A stretch of 64,000 bases of DNA from contig JAJRZD010000017.1 of the NCBI GenBank assembly GCA_024275415.1, positions 1-64,000 on the forward strand, read 5' to 3'. The position numbers and the translations under genes are program-made. Under the pieces are notes generated by a model. It saw nothing but the letters and a program-made list of their open reading frames with translations, was not told where the DNA came from and did not search any database. This document shows positions 9,065 through 18,303 of the stretch, one piece after another. Origin of the DNA: an archaeon. Its GTDB lineage: Archaea; Asgardarchaeota; Thorarchaeia; Thorarchaeales; Thorarchaeaceae. The first letter of the stretch is position 1, and every line of letters starts with the position of its first letter.

Positions 9065-11227
9065 ATGGAACCTATGAAGATGCGTCAGAAAAGAACCCTG
9101 CTTTCGTTGTTGACTCTTTGTACATTCTTGCTATCACTATCGTTGCAGTTACCAGTGCAAATAGCATCATCCTATTTCCCTCCTACAGGTGAAACAGCAC
9201 TGGCGCAAGTAGATCAGTTTCAGGTCTATCATGGAGGAGCAGTGGAAAGTATACGCATCACCGAATACGCGACGCTGGACGCTGCATTGACCGCAATTGA
9301 GAACGGGCAAGCAGACGTATTCGGTCAAAGGCTGAACGCATCGGATTACGAGTTGCTATCGGGGTATCCTAACGCAAAGGCACAATGGGCATACGACAAT
9401 CTCGCTTTCATGGTGACAATGAATACACAGTTCTATCCATTAGAGAACGAGCACCTTCGTAAGGCCATCGCGTTTGCCATTAACAAGACTGCCATCGCAG
9501 AGGATGCAATGAACGGGACTGTGGACAAGCTTGATTTCGTCCTACCGCTGTTCAACGAGTACTCTGTCGAGGACACACTTGGCGGACAATACTATGACGC
9601 CGAGATCCTTCAGGCACAAGATGAGCTTGCTCTTGCAGGAATGCTTGATGTGGATGATGATTCTGTGGTGGAAGCTCCTAACGGGGATGAGGTGATATTC
9701 CCGATATGGTATCCCTATGACATAAACGGATTAAATGAAACAGCTACCATCATATCGGAGGGGTTGTTCGATGTGGGCATCAACAACACACTGGTGCCTA
9801 TGAATTTCACGAATCTACAATACCAGATTGCTAACCACAATTCGACTTACGCCATTGCCCTGTACCAGCAAGAACTGGATCAGTACGGATATGAATGGGT
9901 AGCGACCACTTTCGCCACAGCTAATCGTTTTGTTTTTGGCGACAACATCGCAAACATCAACCACGCACAGCTCAACCAGTTGGCTGACGAGTACAAGGAT
10001 GCAATCTACATGGAAACCGCCGAATCAAAAGGCTATCAGGCTATGATGCTAATCCATGATATCAGCCCAGTCGTACCCCTGTTCTCGTACCGATGGCTTT
10101 CTGTGTACTCAGAAGTCAATTTCGTGAACTGGCCAAACGACACTTACGCAGGCGCGTTCGGGCCTTGGACTCCCGCGTTGGTCACGCCCGCTGGTTCAAC
10201 ATCAGAACTGGTGGTAGCAGTTCTCCCCAGCTACTTTGATGATTTCTTCAATTCTCTGAATCCCTTCTTCGGCGGTAAAGTGATTGGCCCTGACTGGGTA
10301 GAACGATACTACTTCAACCCCTACCTGCTGGTGTACGACTCACCTATTGCTACTGCTCCCGATGGGAAGGCTGTTCCGCGCCATGCCACTTCGTGGGAAA
10401 TGGAATTCCTTGGTGTCGTCCCCGATCTGACCAACAACGAGTCCCGTGCGAACTACTATTGTGACCCCTACGCGAATTGGACTGATGGCATAGGGATGGA
10501 TGCGCAGGATTATCGGTTCACTTTCGATTATTACAAGAACAACTCACTGACAGTATATTCCTCTAACCTTGATGAAGTAAAGGTCACAGGAATATACCTT
10601 GCCGGTGTGGAGTATTCAATCCGCGATATGTTCCTGTATCGGAAGATCGGTGTTCTCCCAATCCTTCCCGAGCACATCTGGACCGGAAAGGACGCGTCAT
10701 CATGGAACCCCTCTGTTGCGGAGGTAGTAGGTTCAGGGCCATTCGTGTTCGCATCGTTCACTTCTGGAACCGAATTAATCTTGCAGGCGAATGCCGACTA
10801 CTATCCCGAGATTGACGTGAACCCGCCGACCCTTCGGTCACTGACTATTACTCCCGAAGACCCAATCCCATCTGAGAGTGCTGTATTCCGTGTGTTCGTC
10901 GATGACCGAAGCAGGATTGCTAATGTGACTCTCTCCTATACATATCGGGTTGGTACTATCAATTTCACAGATTCCACCGTGATGGTAGAGGACGCGTCAG
11001 GCTACCAAGGGACTATTCCTGCAAGGGTTACGGCGAACTCTGTTTACTGGGAAATACATGCCACGGACATCTGGGGAAATAGTGCTAAGCTGGCAAATGG
11101 GACTTATCCTAATGTCGAGGAACCAGTTGACGAGAGCTTTGCCATTGACCCAGTCTTGATTGCATCATCCGGTGTGGGACTAGTCGCCATCGTCGGGATC
11201 TTACTGCGGAAAAGACGCTCCAAGTAG
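9065..11227 (+). CDS. Membrane-anchored family 5 (peptide-type) solute-binding protein
   Basis: A 720-residue extracytoplasmic binding protein of the SBP_bac_5 type. It has an N-terminal signal or anchor helix (LLSLLTLCTFLLSLSLQLPV) and SBP hallmarks (NEHLRKAIAFAINKTAIAED, then LPLFNEYS). The binding domain continues to about residue 600 and is followed by an Ig-like segment (NVTLSYTYRVG). A C-terminal membrane helix (IASSGVGLVAIVGILL) ends in a basic RKRRSK tail, the usual archaeal anchor. No ABC permease or ATPase gene lies alongside, so its transporter partner must be elsewhere or it has another role. Confidence 0.8.
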   Translation: MEPMKMRQKRTLLSLLTLCTFLLSLSLQLPVQIASSYFPPTGETALAQVDQFQVYHGGAVESIRITEYATLDAALTAIENGQADVFGQRLNASDYELLSGYPNAKAQWAYDNLAFMVTMNTQFYPLENEHLRKAIAFAINKTAIAEDAMNGTVDKLDFVLPLFNEYSVEDTLGGQYYDAEILQAQDELALAGMLDVDDDSVVEAPNGDEVIFPIWYPYDINGLNETATIISEGLFDVGINNTLVPMNFTNLQYQIANHNSTYAIALYQQELDQYGYEWVATTFATANRFVFGDNIANINHAQLNQLADEYKDAIYMETAESKGYQAMMLIHDISPVVPLFSYRWLSVYSEVNFVNWPNDTYAGAFGPWTPALVTPAGSTSELVVAVLPSYFDDFFNSLNPFFGGKVIGPDWVERYYFNPYLLVYDSPIATAPDGKAVPRHATSWEMEFLGVVPDLTNNESRANYYCDPYANWTDGIGMDAQDYRFTFDYYKNNSLTVYSSNLDEVKVTGIYLAGVEYSIRDMFLYRKIGVLPILPEHIWTGKDASSWNPSVAEVVGSGPFVFASFTSGTELILQANADYYPEIDVNPPTLRSLTITPEDPIPSESAVFRVFVDDRSRIANVTLSYTYRVGTINFTDSTVMVEDASGYQGTIPARVTANSVYWEIHATDIWGNSAKLANGTYPNVEEPVDESFAIDPVLIASSGVGLVAIVGILLRKRRSK

Positions 11228-11229
11228 CC

Positions 11230-12717
11230 TTATTGTGATGGCTTGGAGCGGATTTTGATAACCGCGAAGATAACAGTCACTCCTACGACAGCAAGTCCTA
11301 AGACAATGGCGGGACCATAGACTATCAATGGGTCATTTGGCCAGATTTGAGCGAGGGCATTCCCAGCCGCCAGCCAGCCATCTGCAACACCCATCAGATG
11401 GGCGGAAATCGTATCAAGCTCAGATGAATATTGCTGCAATGTTCCCGCCATGTCACCCGTCCGATTGTATTCCTGACTCATATTATAGAATGTCTTGGAA
11501 ATGATGCCTTCAAGTCGGTTCAACTCACCCGGATATATCAGCGAAACATTCGATGATAGGGCCTCCATGTGTGGAAGCGCTGATTCAGCCGCGCTCACAA
11601 AGTCAGTCAGGTCTACATCTGGCATGAGCGAAGGCAACACCTTCACAGCCTTTCGATATGAAAGGTACTGGATTGTAAGGGCAGATTCGATACCCAGACC
11701 GATGAACAAGAGAACTGATGACTTGAACAATCGCTCATTATCGATACCATCGAAGATGGAAAGGTACTCTGTCAGCCCACTGACTGCGAGGTCCTCACTC
11801 ATCAGCCTGAAACCCTGTTCACCATATCTCCAGAGATATGCGCTGGAGCTACCAGGGGCATAGACCGAACCGACACCGAGCAGCTTGTCCCTTACCATGG
11901 TACCCAACCGGTCGGAGTAGTCGGAAACCTTCTCGCCAACGGGCTTCAAGAGGTTGCTGATATAATATCGATTAGACCATGCATTGTTGAGTGCAGTGTA
12001 CGTAATCTCTGTATAGTTCCCACGCCCGTCATCAGGGAACCCGAACTGGTCACCAAACGACCCTACACCTGGATCCATGATCGTAGCAGTCCCACGAGTG
12101 TCATTGTAGCCAACGATAACAACACCATGTGCTCCACCTGATGCATCATCTTCTCTTAGAATGTCATAATCTGATGCAGGGAGCCAAACTGGGTCTACGC
12201 TGACGATTAGCGGATATCCAGCATCTATGCTCTGGCGCATCAGATTGAATGCCTCCGCTTCACTACCTAGCAATCCAACATTGATTCCTTGGGATTCCCA
12301 GTATTGCTCATACTGGGTGGCACCTGTCAAATCCTCTGAGAGGAAGATAGTGTAGTTCACTCCATACAAGTCTGCTAGAAAATCAAGGGGCTCCGCTTGA
12401 GTGTAGATAGCTCCCGGATAAGTCAGAATCGTATCGTTGTAGTGAATGTATGCATAAGAGAATCCAATCGTTGACACTGCAAAGATATCATGCAGACTCA
12501 AATCCACACCGATGTGTTGAAGAGCGATGGACGCAGCAGCCCATCCACAGAATCCATTGATCTCTTGCCAGACATATGGCACTTGCTGCAACAATCCTTC
12601 ACCAGATAACACAGGTTCTTGTATGACTGTCATAGGACTAATCTCAGAACCGGTAGGTGTCAGAGGCATAAAAACTAGCATCACTAACATCGCAAAGCCA
12701 ACTATGGTCTTTCTCAT
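11230..12717 (-). CDS. Secreted, membrane-anchored C39-like cysteine peptidase
   Basis: A papain-like peptidase of the C39/BtrH type, exported and anchored. Starting at 12717 gives a clean signal peptide (KTIVGFAMLVMLVFMPL) behind a GGAG ribosome-binding site; earlier in-frame starts would bury it. The catalytic Cys57 sits in NGFCGWAA, His197 in GGAHGVVIVGY and the likely third residue Asp215 in TIMDPG. A long helical region follows, then a C-terminal membrane helix (IVLGLAVVGVTVIFAVI) and basic tail. Its stop is 3 bases from the end of the convergent binding-protein gene. It may process secreted peptides; the partner is unknown. Confidence 0.8.
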   Translation of the reverse strand: MRKTIVGFAMLVMLVFMPLTPTGSEISPMTVIQEPVLSGEGLLQQVPYVWQEINGFCGWAAASIALQHIGVDLSLHDIFAVSTIGFSYAYIHYNDTILTYPGAIYTQAEPLDFLADLYGVNYTIFLSEDLTGATQYEQYWESQGINVGLLGSEAEAFNLMRQSIDAGYPLIVSVDPVWLPASDYDILREDDASGGAHGVVIVGYNDTRGTATIMDPGVGSFGDQFGFPDDGRGNYTEITYTALNNAWSNRYYISNLLKPVGEKVSDYSDRLGTMVRDKLLGVGSVYAPGSSSAYLWRYGEQGFRLMSEDLAVSGLTEYLSIFDGIDNERLFKSSVLLFIGLGIESALTIQYLSYRKAVKVLPSLMPDVDLTDFVSAAESALPHMEALSSNVSLIYPGELNRLEGIISKTFYNMSQEYNRTGDMAGTLQQYSSELDTISAHLMGVADGWLAAGNALAQIWPNDPLIVYGPAIVLGLAVVGVTVIFAVIKIRSKPSQ

Positions 12718-12997
12718 GGTCAGGTCTCCAGCCCTTCGAGTCAAGCAGTTGAACATAAGGATTGTGAAATCGTGCAAGAATCCTTCATCATATCGCCTTT
12801 CTTTGGCAGATGATAGTATTTGTTTCGGGTGATTGAAACGCTGCAACGTGGTTTCAAATAGTAGCAATATTTGCAACTATCCTTTTAGTCTTAAACAACA
12901 TGTGCTGAGTAGTCATATTGGCAAATGGCTTCAGATTGCCTGATAAAACGGATGATGAGTTTCCTTTTGCCAGTAGAAATGCAGGTGAAATCGAATT

Positions 12998-13987
12998 ATG
13001 GACGTTAAACAGAATATCCTTGAAACAATCGGTAACACACCAATGGTGCGATTGAACCGTTTCTTTTCTGGTGTTGACGCTACAGTTCTGGCGAAACTGG
13101 AGTCTTTCAACCCCGGAGGAAGCATCAAAGATAGGATTGGAATCGCAATGCTGGAAGCTGCCGAGGACCAGAACCTCATCAAGCCTGGTGCCACTATTGT
13201 GGAGCCGACATCCGGGAACACAGGGACTGGGTTGGCATTGGCAGCCATCGTCAAGGGGTACAAGATGGTTGTCACAATTCCAGACAAGATGAGCATGGAG
13301 AAAATCAATCTCTTGAGGGCTCTCGGTGCGGAAGTGCGAGTTACTCCCACAGATGTCGAACCCGATGACCCCACAAGCTACCTGAAGGTCGCAGAGCGCA
13401 TCGTTAAGGAAACACCGGGCGCGTTCATGCCCAACCAGTACTTCAACTCAGCCAATCCTGAGATACACTACAAGACTACAGGGCCGGAAATATGGAAACA
13501 GACCGATGGCAAGGTGGATGTGTTCGTTGCAGGTATAGGTACTGGCGGAACCATTACCGGCATCGGCAGATACCTCAAAGAGATGAACCCAAAGATACGC
13601 ATAGTCGGGGTCGACCCTGAAGGCTCGATGTACCATCATGAGTTCGAAGGAACCGAATGGGAGATCCATACCTATCTGGTCGAGGGTATTGGCGAGGACT
13701 TTATGCCAGACACTTTGGATTTGAGTGTCGTCGATGAGGTCATCACAGTAAGTGATCGAGACGCCTTGGTCACAACAAGGGAATTGGTTCAGAAGGAAGG
13801 TATCCTTGCAGGAGGGTCATCTGGTGCAGCCGTGTTCGCTACCAAGAAGGTCGTCAAGAACTTGGACAAGGACAAGATAGTGGTAGTCCTGCTGCCTGAC
13901 ACGGGACGAAATTACCTGAGCAAGATTTTCGATAACGAGTGGATGGCCTCACAAGGGTTTCTCACCGATAGCGAGTCTGGTGAGTAA
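12998..13987 (+). CDS. Cystathionine beta-synthase (catalytic core only)
   Basis: A PLP-dependent fold-type II enzyme condensing serine (or O-acetylserine) with homocysteine or sulfide. Visible motifs are the Schiff-base lysine (Lys44, GGSIKDRI), the substrate loop TSGNTGTGLALAA, the PLP phosphate loop GTGGTITG and the cofactor-nitrogen serine in GGSSGA. GVDPEGSM and the ending NEWMASQGFL resemble eukaryotic-type cystathionine beta-synthase more than bacterial CysK. No regulatory CBS domain is present. It is 2 bases upstream of the gamma-lyase gene, so the pair is one operon for cysteine synthesis from homocysteine. Confidence 0.85.
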   Translation: MDVKQNILETIGNTPMVRLNRFFSGVDATVLAKLESFNPGGSIKDRIGIAMLEAAEDQNLIKPGATIVEPTSGNTGTGLALAAIVKGYKMVVTIPDKMSMEKINLLRALGAEVRVTPTDVEPDDPTSYLKVAERIVKETPGAFMPNQYFNSANPEIHYKTTGPEIWKQTDGKVDVFVAGIGTGGTITGIGRYLKEMNPKIRIVGVDPEGSMYHHEFEGTEWEIHTYLVEGIGEDFMPDTLDLSVVDEVITVSDRDALVTTRELVQKEGILAGGSSGAAVFATKKVVKNLDKDKIVVVLLPDTGRNYLSKIFDNEWMASQGFLTDSESGE

Positions 13988-13989
13988 GG

Positions 13990-15150
13990 ATGAGGATAGG
14001 AACCAAGGTCATTCACGTGGGTGAGGAGCCCAACCTGAAAGAAGGCGGATATGGTGATGTGGTAGTCCCAATCCACCTCTCAACCACATACGCTCGGAAG
14101 AAACTAGACGTGCCAACCGCTGGATACGAATACTCTCGCACAGGCAACGTCACGAGACATGCACTTGAGAAACGACTTGCTTCGCTTGAGAATGCACGAT
14201 ATGCATTGGCGTTCGCTTCAGGGATGGCTGCAGAAACTACCCTTCTATTATCCTTGCTACAGCAAGGTGATCATGTGGTGGCCTTTGATGACCTGTACGG
14301 AGGCACACGCAGGCTCTTCAACCAGGTTCTCACGTATTTCGGTGTGAGCTTTTCGTATGTTGATGCCAGAAACCCTCAGAATGTCAAGGATGCCATGGAG
14401 AAGAATACAAAGCTGATATGGCTGGAAACCCCGACCAATCCGATGATGCGGCTCTGTGATATCGAAGCAATCGCAAAGATTGCAAAAGAAGAGGATGTCC
14501 TTACAGTGGTCGATAACACATTCATGAGCCCCATCTTCCAGTCACCAATGAATCTCGGAGCAGATATCGTCGTACACAGTACCACTAAGTATCTCGGGGG
14601 ACACAGCGATGTTGTCGGTGGGGCTGTGATAGTTTCTGATGATGATATCCATGAGAGAATAAAATTCAACCAGAACGCAGTGGGAGCTGTACCTTCCCCC
14701 TTTGACTGTTATCTGGTCTTGCGGGGCTCTAAGACCCTCGCAATCAGGATGCGGGAACATGAACGCAACGCCCTGCGGATAGCGACATTCTTAGAGGAAC
14801 ACCCTTCTATCCTCAACGTACACTACCCTGGTCTGCGTAGCCATCCCCAATACGAGCTGGCAAGAAAGCAGATGACAGGGTTTGGAGGTATGCTATCGAT
14901 AGAGCTTGCAGGCGACATCAAGAATGCAAGAAGGTTCCTAGAAGAGCTACAGTTCTTCTTCTTGGCCGAGAGCCTAGGTGGAGTCGAATCCCTTGTAGAA
15001 CATCCTGCAACCATGACTCATGCCAGTATTCCCCTATCGGAGAGGGAATTCCTTGGCATAAGCGACAGTCTTGTAAGACTCTCAGTCGGCATCGAGGATG
15101 TGGATGACCTCATCGAAGATCTTGATCGGGCATTGCAGCTAGCCTTCTAG
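13990..15150 (+). CDS. Cystathionine gamma-lyase/synthase-family PLP enzyme
   Basis: A Cys/Met-metabolism PLP enzyme of 386 residues, the usual length. Lys200 in HSTTKYLGGH is the Schiff-base lysine. YSRTGN, the SGMAA loop, ETPTNP and DNTF mark the cofactor and substrate site. The Glu of GGVESLVEHPA is typical of gamma-lyase/gamma-synthase enzymes. Coupled to the beta-synthase gene 2 bases upstream, it most likely splits cystathionine to cysteine, alpha-ketobutyrate and ammonia. A cystathionine gamma-synthase activity cannot be excluded from sequence. Confidence 0.9.
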   Translation: MRIGTKVIHVGEEPNLKEGGYGDVVVPIHLSTTYARKKLDVPTAGYEYSRTGNVTRHALEKRLASLENARYALAFASGMAAETTLLLSLLQQGDHVVAFDDLYGGTRRLFNQVLTYFGVSFSYVDARNPQNVKDAMEKNTKLIWLETPTNPMMRLCDIEAIAKIAKEEDVLTVVDNTFMSPIFQSPMNLGADIVVHSTTKYLGGHSDVVGGAVIVSDDDIHERIKFNQNAVGAVPSPFDCYLVLRGSKTLAIRMREHERNALRIATFLEEHPSILNVHYPGLRSHPQYELARKQMTGFGGMLSIELAGDIKNARRFLEELQFFFLAESLGGVESLVEHPATMTHASIPLSEREFLGISDSLVRLSVGIEDVDDLIEDLDRALQLAF

Positions 15151-15213
15151 TGACATCTCAGATGGATCGGAGTGCTGCCAGGAAATAAGCAGTCCACAGG
15201 CAGCAGACTCCTT

Positions 15214-17442
15214 TCACTCCTCGTCCTTCCATGTGGCCAGAAGATATGACTCTTGTACACTTGCTGATGCGATGAAACTTGCCGTCCACTCAGGCAGGTC
15301 GGGCTCGGATCCAGACTCCAACATACTCTGCCATTCCTCATCTGTAAGCCGTCCATCGATGCTACGAGTGAACTCGTAGTATGAGAAGGTGCCTCCACGT
15401 GCAATATACAGCTGACCGTCTATAGGAACTATGACGAGAATAATGAACGGGTTGCCAACAGCCTCCTCCAGCACCTCATTGTTGTTTGGATCCGTGTGTA
15501 CTTCTACAACAAGCGACATGAACTTGTCTGCATCGGATGTGAGGTCATCATCAGATGGGTACGATGACACATTCTGTAGAGTTAGGCTGGCGCCCTCGAT
15601 GATCTGCATGTCAGTCGCGTTGAGAGGTTGGTTCGTGAGCTGCTTCACCGATATCGAATAAAGACCAACTAGGAACTCTCGTAACTTGACCAATCTCGCC
15701 TTGGATTCTTGAGCAAGAAGAGACCTAGAGGTCATCCCATCCAACATCATATCGCTTAGAGATATCAAGCGCGAGTACAACTCAGGAATCGGCTCTACAT
15801 AACCCGTGACAGAGGGCGACACGCTGGTAACCCCAACTGTGTATGATTGTTTTGCATAGAGGACAGTATCATGTCGAAGTTCAGTCCATGATGCAAGAGC
15901 AGTGTTCAGCTCCTTGTCGATCCACGCTTGGTTCCTCATGAATGCTGGATATCCCTCTTCAGGAGTCGAAAGGAGCGGCAATAAGGAGTACATCCAAAGG
16001 TAGTACAGGTTCTGCGTCCAATCTGTATCGTCCATATTAGTGATATAATTCATGAGCTTTCCCATCTGCTCAACGTAATTCTTGAACGCCTGCTCCTCTT
16101 CTTGTAGGGTGTATGCTCGCTCAGACCCAAAAGCTGCCATGACATCCAATCCGGAGGGCATCAGCCTTGGCTCAAGAGCAGTCCCGACCTTATCGTAGAC
16201 CAGCTCTCCTAGGATATAACTGTCGGGGATGAAGCGTTGTCCCATCAGACGCAACCCCTTTGTTACGTTACTTATCTCAGTGTCAGCCACGGGTGAGCCT
16301 AGTATCTCGGGGTCTCTCAACACCGCAGCCCTCTGAATGAATTCCTGTATGAGGGCATCTTCCTGTAATGTGATCCAACTTGGTGATGTGCCGAACACCT
16401 CATCGATGACCTGGAGATACTCTGGAGGAGTAAGGTCGTCAGAAGAGCCCACAAAGAATGCTGTGGGCTCATAGATTGCGTCCCACACGTCATAGCCCGA
16501 TATGCCAAGGGGATTGACGATGTTGGAAAGGTCGAGAGAGAGGAGGATTGCCTGCTGCGTGGGCAGTGTACCGTCATCAGAGGACAGTCTGAACTGGATC
16601 CTTCCATACCACATCATAACAAGGAAATACTTGCTGAGGATGTCTGAACGTGTATAATGTCCGCGCGGGATATACTGCGAGAAGTCCTCATTGTAGCCCA
16701 TGAACCAGTCATTGGTCATCTCTGATGCACTTTTGATCAGATTCATGACCCGAAGGACATCATCTTCCACGGCAGGATAGATGGATGTGGTATTGTCAAT
16801 GAGCAATGCAGCCACCGTGAAATATGCGACATTCCTACGAGCTGCCTCTTTCCAATCACCGGCAGGTGCATCCGCGTAGGTGGCAATGGAATCCTCAAGC
16901 ATCGAGAACGTGAGATTCCCCAACAGATCCCAGAAGGAATAGACCTCTGTTTCACGAAGAGCAAGGTCGTAGCATACATGAAAGGCGTGTAGAACCGCAT
17001 CGCTCGTTATAAAGTTCGGGATACCACTTTCCCTGTTAGACTCGAGGATCTCGTAAATCTGATGAAACTCCTCCTGCGGGATGACCACAAACCCGTTCTC
17101 TTCGAGCATCGTCTTTTGATGAGCGTTCAGATATACGAATGCATCTCGGTTTACCACGTTACTCAGATCTGGAGCAATAGTATATTCCAGAGCAATCGGG
17201 TCGAAATTGCTACCATAGGGCGAGTAGGTTCCGAATGAGGTAGTCACAGGGCTGTTGATGGTGATAAGTACACCACCGACTAGTTCTTCATCTGTTGCCA
17301 GATACCGTGGAGAAAAGCTGCCGCCAATGAATCCTAGCATCACCACAATCGTGGACGCCAGGATCGTTGCTGCAATGCCCCCACCAATCATCTTGCGTTT
17401 GGTCTCTGCGTCAACCGCTCTTACAATCTGTGTGATGCTCAT
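15214..17442 (-). CDS. DUF3160 family membrane-anchored exoprotein
   Basis: A 742-residue protein anchored by a single N-terminal helix (residues about 18-40, GGGIAATILASTIVVMLGFI). The rest is a large helical extracytoplasmic domain. Segments such as NFITSDAVLHAFHVCYD, GRIQFRL, LMPSGLDVMAAFGS and ELRHDTVLYAKQSY match what I recall of DUF3160, a family of unknown function in archaea and bacteria. It is monocistronic, convergent with the transsulfuration operon and divergent from a membrane-bound regulator gene. Confidence 0.65.
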   Translation of the reverse strand: MSITQIVRAVDAETKRKMIGGGIAATILASTIVVMLGFIGGSFSPRYLATDEELVGGVLITINSPVTTSFGTYSPYGSNFDPIALEYTIAPDLSNVVNRDAFVYLNAHQKTMLEENGFVVIPQEEFHQIYEILESNRESGIPNFITSDAVLHAFHVCYDLALRETEVYSFWDLLGNLTFSMLEDSIATYADAPAGDWKEAARRNVAYFTVAALLIDNTTSIYPAVEDDVLRVMNLIKSASEMTNDWFMGYNEDFSQYIPRGHYTRSDILSKYFLVMMWYGRIQFRLSSDDGTLPTQQAILLSLDLSNIVNPLGISGYDVWDAIYEPTAFFVGSSDDLTPPEYLQVIDEVFGTSPSWITLQEDALIQEFIQRAAVLRDPEILGSPVADTEISNVTKGLRLMGQRFIPDSYILGELVYDKVGTALEPRLMPSGLDVMAAFGSERAYTLQEEEQAFKNYVEQMGKLMNYITNMDDTDWTQNLYYLWMYSLLPLLSTPEEGYPAFMRNQAWIDKELNTALASWTELRHDTVLYAKQSYTVGVTSVSPSVTGYVEPIPELYSRLISLSDMMLDGMTSRSLLAQESKARLVKLREFLVGLYSISVKQLTNQPLNATDMQIIEGASLTLQNVSSYPSDDDLTSDADKFMSLVVEVHTDPNNNEVLEEAVGNPFIILVIVPIDGQLYIARGGTFSYYEFTRSIDGRLTDEEWQSMLESGSEPDLPEWTASFIASASVQESYLLATWKDEE

Positions 17443-17578
17443 AATGTACTCTGATTATCACAGTAGTATTTGGTTCCATCGTCTAGAACACCTTGTCCAT
17501 GTATTCGAACAGTCATGACCTTTCTGGGAACGAAGATATTATGAGATGCTCCTGTTCACATGTGTAAGGTGGGATTTT

Positions 17579-18031
17579 ATGACTGACAGAGATGGAGAAG
17601 AAATCTTTGACCACGAGTTGAGGGGGAACACCCTGCGGGTCTATTGGTTCATGATCCAAGAAAGCAGACCTGTCGGTGTGAGAGAGGTACAACGGTCTCT
17701 GGGAATGTCAAGCCCCTCCGTGGCATCACACCATCTCAACAAGCTTGTCAATCTCGCACTTGTTGAAAAACAGCCGGATAACAACTACGAGCTTGTGCGG
17801 ATAGTGAAGGTCGGCGTGCTTCGCAATTTCATCGGTTATCGTGGAGTCTTGCTTCCTAGATACGCATTCTTTGCTGTCTTTTTCACAGTTTTCACAGTGG
17901 TCTATGTAATACTCTCGATGACTCTCTGGGTCGGTCCGTTTGACCGGCTCATAGCTTTTGCTCTCGGTGTGATAGGTGCATTATTCGGCTGGTATGAAAC
18001 CTACAGACTTTGGAAATTAAAACTCGTATGA
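17579..18031 (+). CDS. Winged-helix regulator with two membrane helices
   Basis: A 150-residue protein. Residues about 10-75 form an ArsR/MarR-type winged helix (PVGVREVQRSLGMSSPSVAS, then HHLNKLVNLALVE). Two membrane helices follow (AFFAVFFTVFTVVYVILSMTL and IAFALGVIGALFGW). Such membrane-tethered wHTH proteins are common in archaea and may couple an envelope signal to transcription. The start at 17579 leaves the DNA-binding domain at the extreme N-terminus. It is divergent from the DUF3160 gene, which it may regulate. Confidence 0.75.
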   Translation: MTDRDGEEIFDHELRGNTLRVYWFMIQESRPVGVREVQRSLGMSSPSVASHHLNKLVNLALVEKQPDNNYELVRIVKVGVLRNFIGYRGVLLPRYAFFAVFFTVFTVVYVILSMTLWVGPFDRLIAFALGVIGALFGWYETYRLWKLKLV

Positions 18032-18052
18032 GTCACAGTGTATTTGTCATAG

Positions 18053-18235
18053 ATGCCGAGGACGGAGAGATTGAATGGTTATCCACATAAGGTGGATGGC
18101 ATTGAACGTTCAGAGAATATACCGAGCTATGACGAACAGATGGAAGAAATGTTCAGGACACATAGTCACTCCGAGTTGTTTGATATGGTCTGGAAACGGA
18201 TTGCAAAGCAAGCCGATGAGTTACGGACGATTTGA
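18053..18235 (+). CDS. Small acidic/basic protein (60 residues)
   Basis: A short frame 21 bp downstream of the winged-helix gene. The second half (SYDEQMEEMFRTHSHSELFD onward) is amphipathic-helical and free of random-looking runs, suggesting a real small protein. No family was recognised and no strong ribosome-binding site was seen. Confidence 0.4.
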   Translation: MPRTERLNGYPHKVDGIERSENIPSYDEQMEEMFRTHSHSELFDMVWKRIAKQADELRTI

Positions 18236-18303
18236 AGGTGCAAGGTCAGATGTCCTTGCCTATGCACTTTCAAGGATTTGCGATTCAAGATTAGCATCGG
18301 TCG

